The notes: a model not told the origin generated them from the sequence alone. 64,000 nucleotides of DNA from Yarrowia lipolytica (GCF_001761485.1 NC_090775.1:1984001-2048000), one strand, 5' to 3'. Shown: positions 22,828 through 33,878, counted from the stretch's first letter. Numbers and translations are program-made.

Positions 22828-24653
22828 GTGAGTACGGTGACAAAGTGATGATGATATGAGGGATAGGACTTTGGCGGACCCGACCAGCCCTGAAAACGTG
22901 ATACTGGATACAGATAGGCCGACAGAACGACAGACAGCGGACAGACAAACAGATCGGCAGGCAGTCAGACAGACAGACAGAGATACAGACAGAGATACAG
23001 AGCGGGAAACAGATAGGGAGACAGACAGGCTGACAGACGGATAGATGGACAGACAGGCAGTCATTCCATCCTCTACACAAGCCCCCACCAGACAGCTATG
23101 ATCTGACACCGCGTACAGCACCCCCTTGCTCATCGGCACAGCAGATCGCAAGGTAGATCCATATCCAGGGTCGTGGTTCTCAAAGCAATTGAGCGGTTAG
23201 GACCACTTTCGATACTTTTGTGTGTGGAGAGGCCATCAGTTAGACGTTTCTTTTTCGCCTACATCTTGCCTCCGTGTACTTCACAATAGTGACTGTTTAT
23301 GCAACTTCCGCACATTTCTGCACCGCTCCCTCTACATTTGGTACTGTCACCCAACACCCACCCACCAGAGAGCAGAGTTTGATGTTCACCGCACAGATGC
23401 GCAACGGGAGGGCAGAGTGATCAGCGGATTGTATCTGCAGGAAATACCTCTCAGGGTGAAAAGACTATGTTTGCGAATGCAGGGTAAGAGTTGGGTGAGG
23501 GCAACTAAGGTGAGGAAACAGGACAGGAGCATATGTCTTAGTCAGCTGCAGCATCCAGGTCCCAAGAGTGCAAAATAAGGTTGCATGTTTCCTTGGCGTC
23601 TGCTCAGCACATGCGTACCGCCGAAACTATGCACCTACGCGCGCGAGGCAGTCGGGACGAAAGACCGGAACAGGCAACTTAGTCGGAGGAAGGAATCGGT
23701 GCGGCAGCAAGTGCGGTTATGCGATCCCTCCGCCTCCTCCACCCCTTGGCTGTCATGATCTGGTGGGGTCGCCTGCGTCTACTGTTTGTTTGTTTGTTCA
23801 TTATTTGTTCTCTAGCAATATGTGCCAGGCTCTGATATTATCGTGTCAGGGTCCGAGTTCCATCTTGCTACTGTCTGTGGTTGTTGTGGTTGGTTACGAA
23901 ATGGATCCACTTTTCAGGGGCGTGTCTACCTCTATTTTTGTTCAACGTCTTGTCTTGTTCATGTGGTTTTTTTTTCGCCTGTGCATTTTTCCCAAATCTT
24001 TGTCAGTCCTGAGCCGGCCATTTTACTGTTTTCGATTTTTTTCCGCTTGCGGCTAGCTCGATACTTCTCCGTTGCACCGTTTCTGCAAGCCCTGTCGCTA
24101 CATACAGATATTCATAGCGGGGAAAAAGCCGAAGAGACAACAAGTGGGCCCTATTGTACTCTGTGTGTACCCTAACCCCGACCCGTACCGCCATTTACCA
24201 GAAATCAAGTTTACGCATGCGGCCCGGATACGTCTTGCTCGGCAACAACTTGTCACTTGAAGTTGGCCCTCTAGGTTTGGCACTAGGACCTCCAGTGGCA
24301 CCTTCAGGTCGGCAGTGAATTGTGGGCTCTCCCCCCCTCCCGAGAAGCTGCCGGGGGTTCTGCGAGCGTGATATACCTGGGTGATGTACCGGGTGGGACT
24401 CGGCTGAGTTCTAGGCATACATTTAAAAGTGCAAGAAGCTTCGCGGACATCCGGCTATGCAGTGGATACGGTAAGGGTGCATGCATCTGGATTTGGCAAG
24501 TCCAGATCAGGGAGGGGTGGAAGGAAAAACAACAAGCGTACCAACACAGACACAGATGGAGGCAAGCAAAAATACCCGTGACGCACAGACACGATGTTAT
24601 CTGCTTTTTTGTCACATTCACACAAAAGTCCCCGACAACAAACTAACCATTAG
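22828..24653 (+). other. candidate 1.83 kb 5'-leader intron of the Zn2Cys6 gene
   Basis: The donor is AG|GTGAGTA at 22828, the favoured Yarrowia 5' splice site. The acceptor is CTAACCATTAG, ending at 24653, with the branch sequence three bases before TAG as is typical of this yeast. The second exon would begin TACCC and then the ATG at 24659. The first exon (about 22670-22827) contains no ATG, so the protein start is unchanged. The interval carries no other gene. A weaker alternative donor, GTAAGG at 24471, would give a 183-base intron. Joined to the frame open from 24320, it would extend the N-terminus by about 50 residues. Confidence 0.45.
22916..23058. repeat. degenerate (GACA)n array
   Basis: About 140 bases of imperfect GACA/GATA tetranucleotides, highly purine-asymmetric. 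Minus-strand frames through it read as CLSVCLSV-like repeats and are not genes. It falls inside the candidate leader intron. Confidence 0.85.
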
Positions 24654-24658
24654 TACCC

Positions 24659-25885
24659 ATGACGCCCCGGCTACCTCTGCCAATCCAACCACAGAGTATC
24701 AACCCGCCGCCACCGCAGTCGCCCCAAGCTAAAAGAGAAGACCTCATTGATGCTGCTGACCATCACGGTCGAGATGACCTGACGTCACTCAAACGGCGCC
24801 GTCTCGAAACGGTGGGGTCACATTCACCCGTCCCCCGACCCTCCTCGGCACATACACATACCCAGTTGTCGCCCAACGGCCAGCAGCAGCCACCGTCGCC
24901 TTACCACTACCCTTACTCGCATACAACAAACTCCACTCATCATCTTCAGCATCAGTCAGCCCAATTGCATCAGCCCCCGCCGCCGCAACTGCAACAGCAG
25001 CATCCACCGCCACCACCGCCACCTTCCCTCCACGACTATCATTACACACATGGCCCTCCAATCTCGCCAAACATGACGCAGGCACCTCCTGCTGTCCAGA
25101 CGCCAACACAGACACCCCTGGGCTTGCATCAACCCCATGGCGGCATTCATGGGCCTCCCCCTCCCCCTCCCCCACCACAAACCCTGATCTACCCTCACCA
25201 GCAGTACTTTTCGCCGTATGGTGTTGGTGATATGCGGTACCCCACGCCGCCGCAGCCCATGGCTCATGCCCATGGTCCCTCTGGCCCCATGCCTCCCATG
25301 GGCCCACCACACTCGCATCTGCAGCACCACCACATTCCTCCACCCCCGCCACATCTGATGGGCCACCAAATGCAGCTTGGAGTGGCTGTGCCTGGCCCGT
25401 CGTTTGCTCTGCGACGTCCCATTCCGGCACGCCAGCGGACCTCTATTGCATGCCGGTACTGTCGGCGGCGTAAGATCCGGTGCTCGGGCTTCGACCCCGA
25501 GAATCCAGACTCACGTTGCTCCAACTGCATTCGCTTCAACCAGGAGTGTGTGTTTATCCCCGTGAGCTCCATGGCTTCCACGGACAAAAAGAGCGGTAGC
25601 GCCGATGGGGCTAGTGCCGATGGAGTGGGCGCTGGGGGATACGACCGGCTGTCACCAACGCTGTCAGACTCTGACAAGCGAGAGTGGAAGCCTCAGCCGC
25701 ACCCCACGTCGCCGACCGAGATTCGCAACGCTATTTCGCCTGCCATATCTCCGTCTCCGCCTACTGCAGCAGCAGCATCTTCGGCTGCGGCAGCAGCATC
25801 TTCTGCGTCAACGTCGCCAACGTCGGCTACAAGCTCCACGGCACCCACCCGTAGCAAGTTAAGCATCCAAAACTTGCTAGGCTGA
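24659..25885 (+). CDS. Zn2Cys6 (fungal binuclear cluster) transcription factor
   Basis: This is a 408-residue nuclear regulator. The zinc cluster lies in the second half, with cysteines at 265, 268, 275, 287, 290 and 297. The spacing C-x2-C-x6-C-x11-C-x2-C-x6-C and the basic run RRRKIR fit the GAL4-type fold. The N-terminal 250 residues are proline-, glutamine- and histidine-rich with polyproline runs, and residues about 360-395 are Ser/Ala-rich, as in activation regions. No fungal-specific middle homology domain follows the cluster, and the protein is shorter than most members of the class. It ends in SIQNLLG. I cannot name the orthologue or its targets. The ATG sits six bases after a CTAAC...TAG acceptor, so the gene probably has a spliced leader and a distant promoter. 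Confidence 0.9.
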   Translation: MTPRLPLPIQPQSINPPPPQSPQAKREDLIDAADHHGRDDLTSLKRRRLETVGSHSPVPRPSSAHTHTQLSPNGQQQPPSPYHYPYSHTTNSTHHLQHQSAQLHQPPPPQLQQQHPPPPPPPSLHDYHYTHGPPISPNMTQAPPAVQTPTQTPLGLHQPHGGIHGPPPPPPPPQTLIYPHQQYFSPYGVGDMRYPTPPQPMAHAHGPSGPMPPMGPPHSHLQHHHIPPPPPHLMGHQMQLGVAVPGPSFALRRPIPARQRTSIACRYCRRRKIRCSGFDPENPDSRCSNCIRFNQECVFIPVSSMASTDKKSGSADGASADGVGAGGYDRLSPTLSDSDKREWKPQPHPTSPTEIRNAISPAISPSPPTAAAASSAAAAASSASTSPTSATSSTAPTRSKLSIQNLLG

Positions 25886-27431
25886 TTACTAACCTGTACC
25901 ATTATTTAATGTAAACTATGTATCATATTGCGACTTGTGTAGCTGGTATCATGGAAACTGATGTTGATGTTGAGTGAACATGAAATATTATTTACATTTA
26001 GCAGAGCGCCAGGAGTTCCGTAGTGCGTTGGCAACCATGGCTGCTTCGGCCCTGCAACCTGCTAGCATTGATGGCCGCCCCGGTTCCAGATGCAACGAGA
26101 GCGCGACCTCAGACACCCGCCAATGTTTGACCTATTTTTGTTGCCTTTCTTTGTCGTATTTTCGCTTGTCGGCGCAACCCTACGTTGTATGATAATATAG
26201 GATAAGTGTTTCTATTGTGAAGTGTTCGAGGAGTTAGAATTTGTGGACACAATTAATAATACGAGTGGTCTAGACAAATACGAGCCCAGGGTGCTCTTGT
26301 TTCCCCCTTGTCATGTGAAGGTGTCGTATTAAACCGTCAGGTGAAAGGGTGGAGGAGCTGTCTTTCGTTAGCCTGAGGGTGGTTTGGAGCTAGCTCTTGG
26401 TGCGGCACGTTTGGAAAGCGTCTTGTAGTTTCGAGTTTCGACCACAGGCATCTCCGTGGTCCAGTGAGCACCGGACCCACCCGATATTGGCGGGTTTTAG
26501 CACAGCAATAACCTACAGGGGTGTTTTGCTTTTCCGGCTTCTTTTGTCACTAGTAGCGCGCCCGGAGGTGTTAAACTAGTGCAGCGACCATCATCCCTAA
26601 TTAACCAACATTGTGCCAAGGTATAGGGGCTAAAAGGTGCAATTGAAGAGCCATAGGTGAGTGATAGCTCGATACTACCGTGGTTGGTAGCTGCCACGAC
26701 GATATGGCTGCTTTTCCACTAGTGGCCGACAAGCTCCTCACGGTGGTGTCACTGTCACCACACATGCAGCTATTTCTCTAGCCAGATCTACTCCATCTGC
26801 CCCTTGGCCCAAATATGCTTAGTGTCGCTGCCCCCTTGTTGTCCCTTAGGCAACTCTAGCCTCAGCACATTAGCACATGCCCGTGCTACTTGTACGTCTA
26901 GGGGCGACAGCTAGATTAGCTAGACAAAAGGCCGCTTTTAGCAGAGCCACCTGTATCACAAAGGGTCTTGGAGGTTGTGCAGAGCCTTATCTGGTAGGTT
27001 CTTGGCTACGGACCGAGAGCGATTCTGGACACACTTGCGATGATAATCGAAAGTTGGGGTGTTGTGCAGTCCGTGCACTTGTGACGCACACAACTGTGAG
27101 AGCAGACAACACGCACTGCTGCTGTATTATTACTGTACTTACATTAGTGTGCAGCAGCATCATCTTTGACATTGGTCGAGGCATTAATAGCCGATGCGAC
27201 ACCCTCCTGTCAGCTGTCAAGTGGGAGATCCACACGTCAGGCTAGTCAGTAGCGTGTGGCGGCCAGATGGCTGCATCCCAGCCGTTTCAGAAGCCCGGTC
27301 CGCGGGGATGATGGAACAGGGTCTACGCGGAAGAGCCGGGAAAAGAGACGGTACTGTACACGGCACATCGGAAGCACTAAGCCGCTTCGAAATGGCAGAA
27401 AACGACACGGCTACTTAGTGTAGTTTGAGAT
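25886..27431. other. convergent 3' spacer, nothing recognised
   Basis: Separates the ends of the Zn2Cys6 gene (+) and the Msd1-like gene (-). Only short frames are present, with no codon bias. At 1.5 kb it is long for a convergent pair. Confidence 0.5.
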
Positions 27432-28388
27432 TCACCTCGTGCTGTGCTGTTCCCCGCGATATGCTTTCCATTCCTCCATTGTTTTGACTGCCTTGTGCCA
27501 ATTTTCGTTGGACTCGTGCAGCTGTCGTTTTAGCACGGCAACCTCACTATCGTGATCGACTTCAGGTAGCGTGAACCGTTGCGACAGGGCATCTCGGAGT
27601 GAAGACAGGTTATCAGCCATAGTGGCTGCTAGTTCATTAAGGTCATCGGTCCGGTTGAGTGAAAATGTGCCTCCATGCTGTAATTCGGACACGGACAATT
27701 GGACGATGGAGTTGAGATCGTCTTCCGTCGGGGCCTTGTATTCTCCTGGTTGGGTCTCAAGTGCATTCCGTTTCAGCATGTCAATGTCGTCGATAGTTTT
27801 GTAGATGAGCGACAGCAGCATTTTGTTGTCTCTGATGAGCTCATTATCAAGCTGTCTGACGTCTGGTGATGGTGGTGTAAATGTCACCAGCGAATCAGAA
27901 GAGATTGCTGTCCCTTTTCGGGCCAGTTCTCGCATTCGCTCCAGTCGAACGTCCCGTTTGCGCATTTCAACCATACTCTGCTGCTTGAATCTGTCGACGG
28001 CCATTTTTGCACGCGTAAGACTGCCTCTCTCGTTCTTAGCTGCGGCTTCCAGCCTCGCAATTTCTCTTTTGGCGTTCTGTAACGCGTTCTCCTCGTGAGC
28101 TAGACGCGTGTGAAGATCGTGATTTTTGCGATGCAGGGCCCTTATTTCGTTGCGTAGACGGTCATTGTCGTGCTCCAGATCCGCCACTCGCCTCAGCCGG
28201 TTCTCTTCGGCCTTGGAGTCCTTTTCCAGAGACTGTAGCAGCGAGTAAATGGTGTTGATCACCAGCATGTCGTTCTCCTCCACATTTTCGAGCGGCGTTT
28301 TGGAAACGGTTGCAAACTTGAGTCGGTCACTGAGAAGGTAGCCCTTGGATACCAGCGTATGATTGATGAATTCCGCGGCCGCTTCCAT
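27432..28388 (-). CDS. SSX2IP/Msd1-like (ADIP family) coiled-coil protein
   Basis: This 318-residue protein resembles the afadin/alpha-actinin-binding (SSX2IP, ADIP) family, which includes fission yeast Msd1. Msd1 anchors microtubule minus ends at the spindle pole body. The N-terminus AAAEFINHTLVSKGYLL (residues 3-19) matches the family pattern of a short helix with INxxLxSKG. A segment about NTIYSLLQSLEKD (45-57) follows, then a long heptad-rich coiled coil at about 58-160 with alternating Arg and Glu. The C-terminal half has mixed helices and a final short coil ending near WKAYRGEQ. The role in spindle or cytoplasmic microtubule organisation is inferred from the family. The N-terminal ATG at 28388 is the first in frame. 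Its upstream region contains a 20-bp repeat array with CCAAT cores. Confidence 0.68.
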   Translation of the reverse strand: MEAAAEFINHTLVSKGYLLSDRLKFATVSKTPLENVEENDMLVINTIYSLLQSLEKDSKAEENRLRRVADLEHDNDRLRNEIRALHRKNHDLHTRLAHEENALQNAKREIARLEAAAKNERGSLTRAKMAVDRFKQQSMVEMRKRDVRLERMRELARKGTAISSDSLVTFTPPSPDVRQLDNELIRDNKMLLSLIYKTIDDIDMLKRNALETQPGEYKAPTEDDLNSIVQLSVSELQHGGTFSLNRTDDLNELAATMADNLSSLRDALSQRFTLPEVDHDSEVAVLKRQLHESNENWHKAVKTMEEWKAYRGEQHSTR

Positions 28389-30646
28389 CGTCTTGGTGTA
28401 GTGCGATGTGCTGATTTTTCAGAGTCGCGTTTCCCTCGCGTTTTACATGCACCAGGCTAGATAGATAAGGGAGGAGCTACAGTAGGGTCCATTGTACAAA
28501 GCGAAGCACTGAATGGGAGATATAGAAGAGAGAATAGATGATTGCAAATATATCCAACAGTTAGTGCGGAATGGCTTACCTTCTTTAGAAATAATATCGC
28601 ATAAAAACTCTTGGTTGGGATTGCTCTGAAGACCAGTTTAAGACATTTTTTTTTTTAAACTGCAGTGTCTAACCAATATAACTAATTAGTTGGAATATGC
28701 AGACCAATTATTGCAGGAAAAAATTCAGAAAAAACCTAACCAATTGAGCCGATATATAACCAATTGAGCCGATATATAGCCCATGAGCCGATATGAGCCG
28801 ATATATAACCAATGAGCCGAAATATAACCAATGAAGACACCCAGCACTTGTTTTCTCAGACCACGGCGTTTCTTGACATCAAACCCCAATGCGACGATGT
28901 TCCTAAGCAACCACAATGATGATCTTTCCTCTAAGAACAGGGGACAAACCAATGTGGTTGGTTCAAATGTACGAATAGCCAGATCGATGCATTGACTAAT
29001 ATTTCTTTTAACGGCAGTCGTCTACGTCCGTTACATTCTCTCTACATGTAGCATTAATACAGTACAAGTAAGATGGGTGTAGAGCTGCAATACCATACGA
29101 GAAATACTCTACTTGGGTCTCCGGGATCCGACGGCACTCAATCTGTGTCTGACATTTTTAATTGTTCGTCACACCTTGTAAAACGCAGTGCGCATCAACG
29201 CCTCCTCTCCCCCTTCCATGCAGGTTTGTGCACCTTGCTTTGACAACACCCACTCCCCCCCATCCAACATTGCATCGTCTTCAAGAGGAAAAATCCCAGG
29301 ACAAGTGACACTCGAGACCCTGGTTCAAAACACTCATGTCATACTACAGAACCACACGGTGATGTGCATGTACAAGGTCCTCCCACTCCACCATTGCTGG
29401 GGTGAGACAGTGGCTGTAACCTCGCGTCTGGGCTTGTGGTGGCCCCAGTGACTCCGTGTGAGACACCCTACCGGGACGGATAACGCTCACTTTTGCACGA
29501 CGCTCTTTAACTACGCCTACTCTACATGGCCCGGCTAATGTTGCACTTCAGAGTTCGCGCATCGCCTACGGTACGGTACAGTACGAGCACTTCTAGGGTG
29601 CATTGCAGAGCCTGAACTTGCGGACCCACGGAATGGTGTCCGTCGATCCCGTCTATCGCAGCTTCCCCGCCGTTAACTCTCGCTGATTTGCCCCCTTGCT
29701 ACTGTAAATCGCAAACTGTGGGGTCAAGAACGAGACAGAGCGGGGTGGTGATACATGTACCTGTATTTGCACTGGTATTGGCACTCACGCTTGCACTTGC
29801 ACTTGTAGCATAATACAACGGCCAGTTGCAACTATCACATGCGAGACACTACGGCCAAGAGCTCTCCCTCCACCTGAAACCCCCAGCAGATGCTTCCCAC
29901 ATGTCACATGCGGGGAACCGCAAGGAACACGGGCTCAACAAAACCACCGGGCCTGTACAAGAGGGCCGACACCGACACACACAAGCAGAAAACAGCCCTG
30001 TTGCGTCCCACACAAAAGCACAAGCTCTTCCCACACAGAGACAATGTTTCAGTTTTGCAACCTTGGCAAAAAAGGTTGCAGATTGCCAAAAAAAAACCAA
30101 ACTAAGTGCCTATTGACCGCCCCCTCGTAAATCATAAATGCCATCTTACAAGCAGCCAGCAGAAAGGAGAAGGCTGAACGCGAACAGGTGATGGCAGCAG
30201 ACGACGGGGGGAAAAACACAAAGCGAGACGAAAAACCTACGAACAAGCGAAGCGCATGGAGGCATTACAACTTATGAGAGACATGCTCCCACCGGCAGCA
30301 TCAACCTGCATGGGCACAAAGACCGTTATAATAAGTTATTTATGGTGATGATAAAATGATCGGATGGTGGATGGCGCTGGATATACGAGCGTGAGCACGT
30401 CTACTCGTACAGGGGCAGGTGTGTATAATTGCTGGTCCGTCACATGCGCACTCTGTCAAGCGAAGAAATGTGACCCAAATTGCTTGATCCATGGACACAT
30501 GGAAAAATAACGCCCGCTGCAGCACATAGTCTCTAGAACACAGTCTCTCCTTCCTCCTCGTCCCCACAAAACATTACCCCACCCAAGCTCTCCGCCCCAT
30601 AATGTACATCCCCGCGTTTTTCTCGTTTTCTTCTCCGTCTCTCTGT
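28389..30646. other. 2.3 kb spacer between the Msd1-like and SOG2 genes
   Basis: Contains the promoter of the Msd1-like gene and the 3' end of SOG2. Apart from a tandem repeat near 28740 and a GCACTTGCACTTG-type run near 29790-29810, nothing is recognised. The frames are short and lack host codon bias. Confidence 0.5.
28738..28833. repeat. 20-bp tandem repeat with CCAAT/CGGCTC cores
   Basis: The unit AACCAATTGAGCCGATATAT occurs at 28738 and 28758 without mismatch, then in two to three drifted or shortened copies to about 28833. Each copy carries CCAAT (ATTGG on the minus strand) and GAGCCGATAT. It lies 350-445 bp upstream of the Msd1-like ATG, on the promoter side, so it could be a multi-site regulatory element. 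No experiment or database supports that here. Confidence 0.75.
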
Positions 30647-32629
30647 CTATTCAACCTGGTGATGATCGAAAAAGCCCTCAACAACACTGGCTGCAGGACC
30701 CAAGGCAGCCACTAGCGGAGTGGTTTGCCCGCTCGCCGCAGGTGAGAACTGAGGAATCACAGCAGGCATTGTTGGGGGCGCAAATGTAGACCCTGTAGCA
30801 GTAGGAAGACCTCCAATGCCACCCATTCCCATTCCAGCACCTCCGCCGTTATCCTTGGGCTTGTATTCCAGCGAAATGGCAATCTCCTTAGTCAACTTGG
30901 TCAGGGTTCCCAGAGCTGCAGACGCATTGCCCAGAATCGGTAGATCGTCCATGGCCTGTCTTGTAGCGGCCAACATGGCAATCACCACCTTGAGGAAGTA
31001 CGATGTCGTGTCCAGGAACTGCTGTCGCGGCGGGAAATCGCCTCTGGCCACTCGGTCAAGCCGCTGACGTACTTGGCGAGTCGCGTCTGCTCCTGCCACA
31101 CACGTGGACGTGAGCTCCTTCACCAGGATGGTCACGTGAGGCGAAATGGTGCCTCCAGCGTGTGCAGACGCAGCTGCGCTCTTGGAGATGAACTCCGTCA
31201 GCTGTCCCAGCACGTTTTGAGCGCAGTTGGTCGCACTGATGAGCTTCTCGTACAGCGCTCGGTCTGCGGGAGACACGGTGCTGAACTTGTCGGGCTCATT
31301 AGGCGGAAACAGGGTATGCCACGCGTTATGGACTTCGGATAAGGATCCAAATGTCGACAGAAGCATCAGGCGCGTGTACCGAATGTCTGCCGATGCAAAC
31401 AAGGCAATGTTGGAATGCAACAGCGCCAGAATGCGCCGCAGAGAGCCCACGCAGAGCCCCGCCCTTTCCACGACGGCAGATTCCACTGTAGCGTCCTGTA
31501 CCGTCTCTTCATATCTCTCCAGTGCCGCCAGTAGTGCCTCCTGTTGTTGCTGGCACGTGCCATGTAGATTGGCCGCTTTCGCCACCAGTTTTCTATCTTT
31601 GCAAAAGCCGCTGTATGTTTTGATGGCTGGCAGGATCTCAGAAAAGGCAAAGAGGATTTTTCGACACGCCTCGATCGTGTTGTTTTTGCGTTCCTCGGGA
31701 AGCGTGGACAGCCGCTTGAAGTAGGCTCCCGTGGACGAGCCTTGACCTTGGACGGGATCTCCAATGGCTGAGTCATGTGACGCCCCACGAGCATGTGACG
31801 TGGTGGATCGGTATTTTTTGACAATGACGCCCATTCGTTTGGCCTGTCGGGACGAAATGGGGTCATCTTCGAGGGGTGTCACTGGAGGCGTGGTGTGCAC
31901 TGACGGAGCTTGTGCTTGTGTTGGTGTTGGTGTTGGTGGCACTTGTTGTGGTGTCTGTGTCTGTATCTGTGGCAACTGCTGCTGTGGCAACTGCTGCTGT
32001 GGAGGTGGTTGTATTCGTTTACTCCTCAGCCACTCCTTGACTTCTTCAACCCAATCTAGCACTCCCTCGGCTTGTGGGTCGACACATGGAGGAGGGGGGT
32101 CCACGAACGGGTTGCCATCAATCTCCATGAGCCGCAGTTCTGCCATGTCCGCGATGAACGATGGCACATGGCGCAGCTTGTTGTGTGAAAACGACAAGAC
32201 CATGAGATTGGTGAGCCGCAGCATGCCCTCCGGGAAAGCCTCCACCTGGTTGTAGGAGACATCGAGGATTTCGAGCGTCGTCAGCCGAGTCACAACCGCA
32301 GGGACGTTGTGTAGAGCATTGTTACTCAGATCCAAGTACCGCAATTGCGTCATATGGCCCATGAGCGGAGGTAGGTCTGTGAGCATATTGCCCGTGAGAG
32401 ACAGCTTGCGGACCCGCAACAGCAGCTCTGCCACGCCATCACTCACCTCCGTCAGTCCCATATGATTGAGCTCCACGCCGCGCTCTTCATCTCCTCCAGC
32501 CTCCTCCACCTTGCGTTGCACGTCTTGAATCAAGTCCATCGAGGTTGGTGAGAACAGGTAGAACGGTCGTATATTGGCGGACCCGATAGAGTTCTCCTGC
32601 AGCTGGGAGAAGAGGGATGATGATGCCAT
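30647..32629 (-). CDS. SOG2: Sog2-like leucine-rich-repeat protein of the RAM pathway
   Basis: This 660-residue protein has Sog2 architecture. Sog2 binds the kinase Kic1 in the RAM network (Cbk1, Mob2, Tao3, Hym1, Kic1), which controls polarised growth, cell separation and Ace2. Four to five leucine-rich repeats (about residues 48-175) show LxxLxLSxNxLxxLP periodicity. Then comes a Gln/Pro/Thr-rich linker of tandem QQQLPQ and TPTPTQ type, and a long C-terminal Sog2 helical domain that starts after about residue 280. The tail is glycine/methionine-rich, then ends VEGFFDHHQVE. The frame is open for another 82 codons upstream, but that part is TATA- and leader-like. The ATG at 32629, giving MASSSLFSQLQENS, is the likely start. 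Confidence 0.88.
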   Translation of the reverse strand: MASSSLFSQLQENSIGSANIRPFYLFSPTSMDLIQDVQRKVEEAGGDEERGVELNHMGLTEVSDGVAELLLRVRKLSLTGNMLTDLPPLMGHMTQLRYLDLSNNALHNVPAVVTRLTTLEILDVSYNQVEAFPEGMLRLTNLMVLSFSHNKLRHVPSFIADMAELRLMEIDGNPFVDPPPPCVDPQAEGVLDWVEEVKEWLRSKRIQPPPQQQLPQQQLPQIQTQTPQQVPPTPTPTQAQAPSVHTTPPVTPLEDDPISSRQAKRMGVIVKKYRSTTSHARGASHDSAIGDPVQGQGSSTGAYFKRLSTLPEERKNNTIEACRKILFAFSEILPAIKTYSGFCKDRKLVAKAANLHGTCQQQQEALLAALERYEETVQDATVESAVVERAGLCVGSLRRILALLHSNIALFASADIRYTRLMLLSTFGSLSEVHNAWHTLFPPNEPDKFSTVSPADRALYEKLISATNCAQNVLGQLTEFISKSAAASAHAGGTISPHVTILVKELTSTCVAGADATRQVRQRLDRVARGDFPPRQQFLDTTSYFLKVVIAMLAATRQAMDDLPILGNASAALGTLTKLTKEIAISLEYKPKDNGGGAGMGMGGIGGLPTATGSTFAPPTMPAVIPQFSPAASGQTTPLVAALGPAASVVEGFFDHHQVE

Positions 32630-33464
32630 GTGTGGATGTGTGGATGTGGGGGTCTGGTGGACTCCTAGGGCGTACGTGGCACTGGTATTTATGTTTTTCC
32701 CTGGCTTATGTGGTTTTGTACCTCTTTGGAATGTGGCCCAATTCGTTTCTACGTGCGGCGGCCCCGAAAATGTGCCGCAAAAGGCCATGAACGGTTGGAG
32801 GGGTAGAATATTTGCAGCTGCAACCTTGTAAGGAGCGGTCATATGCAGTGCACGATACAGGATGGAACATGGCAAGAAATAGGAGAGCGAGTACGGATAG
32901 ACAATGGGAAAAAATCAAATAAAAAATGGAGTAAATTTGGTACCAATGTTAGCTTTTTTCTCTTTTTTTCCCGAATTAATTCGAATTGTTGCAAGTGTTT
33001 TTGTGTTGTTGCATTCTTGAAATTACGTCCGTCCTTATTTCCTAATAGTTCAAGGGAATATACAGTAATAACAATAATAATGAAAATGGGGAATCACAAC
33101 TGAAATTAACACCACCAGTCAAAACGGTGTAGCGGTTGGCGGTTGAGCGGGGACTGTAACATCGTAAGTTGTACGGTACAAGTTATTTATTGGTACTGTA
33201 GACATATTTTCGGTACAGTACCGGTGGTTCATGTTGAAATCAGCCACCCGCAGATCTGGTGGTCATGTACATATATATACTTACTGTAGACGAATTCCTG
33301 TTGGTATCGTCGACATTTCCTGTCTGCTATACTACGACAAGTTACAATAAACAGACGTGATAGTCACATCAGATGATAACAACGACGTAGGGCGTTGCAG
33401 TATCACCGATCGATTTATCCTTCATGTCTACGTTGGAGTGGTCTCTTGCACTCTACAAACTCCA

Positions 33465-33716
33465 TCAGCGATGATGAGTTTTGTACAGTGGTTTTCTCAA
33501 CCTGGGCTTCTCAATCTCCGAGAGCCTTGTCAAGACGTTTGGTGTACTGCCGTTCGAACGCCCTTTTGGGCTGTCTCGAGTATGCAAATCAATCTCCTCG
33601 CGAGTAGCAGACTCTCGGAATGTCTTAAACTCCACCATTCGATCGCTAGACTCGTGCAAGAACCACTCGGGAAGCCACTGAGGAGTCTTCTTGTAAACAT
33701 TTCTTTTTGTTGACAT
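33465..33716 (-). CDS. hypothetical 83-codon protein with host-like codon use
   Basis: Unrecognised. The frame runs from an ATG (MSTKRNVYKK) to TGA. It uses CGA three times and GAG seven times among few arginine and glutamate codons, the bias of the confident genes here and unlike the other short frames in the spacers. The middle is rich in aromatic and acidic residues (PQWLPEWFLHESSDRMVEF) and the C-terminus is basic (RKPLYKTHHR). No membrane segment or signal is seen. It could be a small gene, a single exon of a spliced gene, or a remnant. The upstream sequence has no CTAAC...YAG acceptor, which argues against a spliced upstream exon. Confidence 0.4.
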   Translation of the reverse strand: MSTKRNVYKKTPQWLPEWFLHESSDRMVEFKTFRESATREEIDLHTRDSPKGRSNGSTPNVLTRLSEIEKPRLRKPLYKTHHR

Positions 33717-33878
33717 AGAGACCCCTTTAGAGGTGGATTTATCAAGTGAAAGAGCAACAATAGGGTCCCAAGCGCCAAAATAGGGGAAACAATGCGCGTG
33801 TAATCATACGATAACTACTGTACTTGATCCCACAAGCCTGTTTCTATGATTTACAAGTGAGATAGTGGTAGTTGTACG

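Noticed and set aside
22748-23151. Minus-strand frames reading CLSVCLSV repeats, resembling a cysteine-rich protein
   Set aside because: Direct product of the GACA tetranucleotide array.
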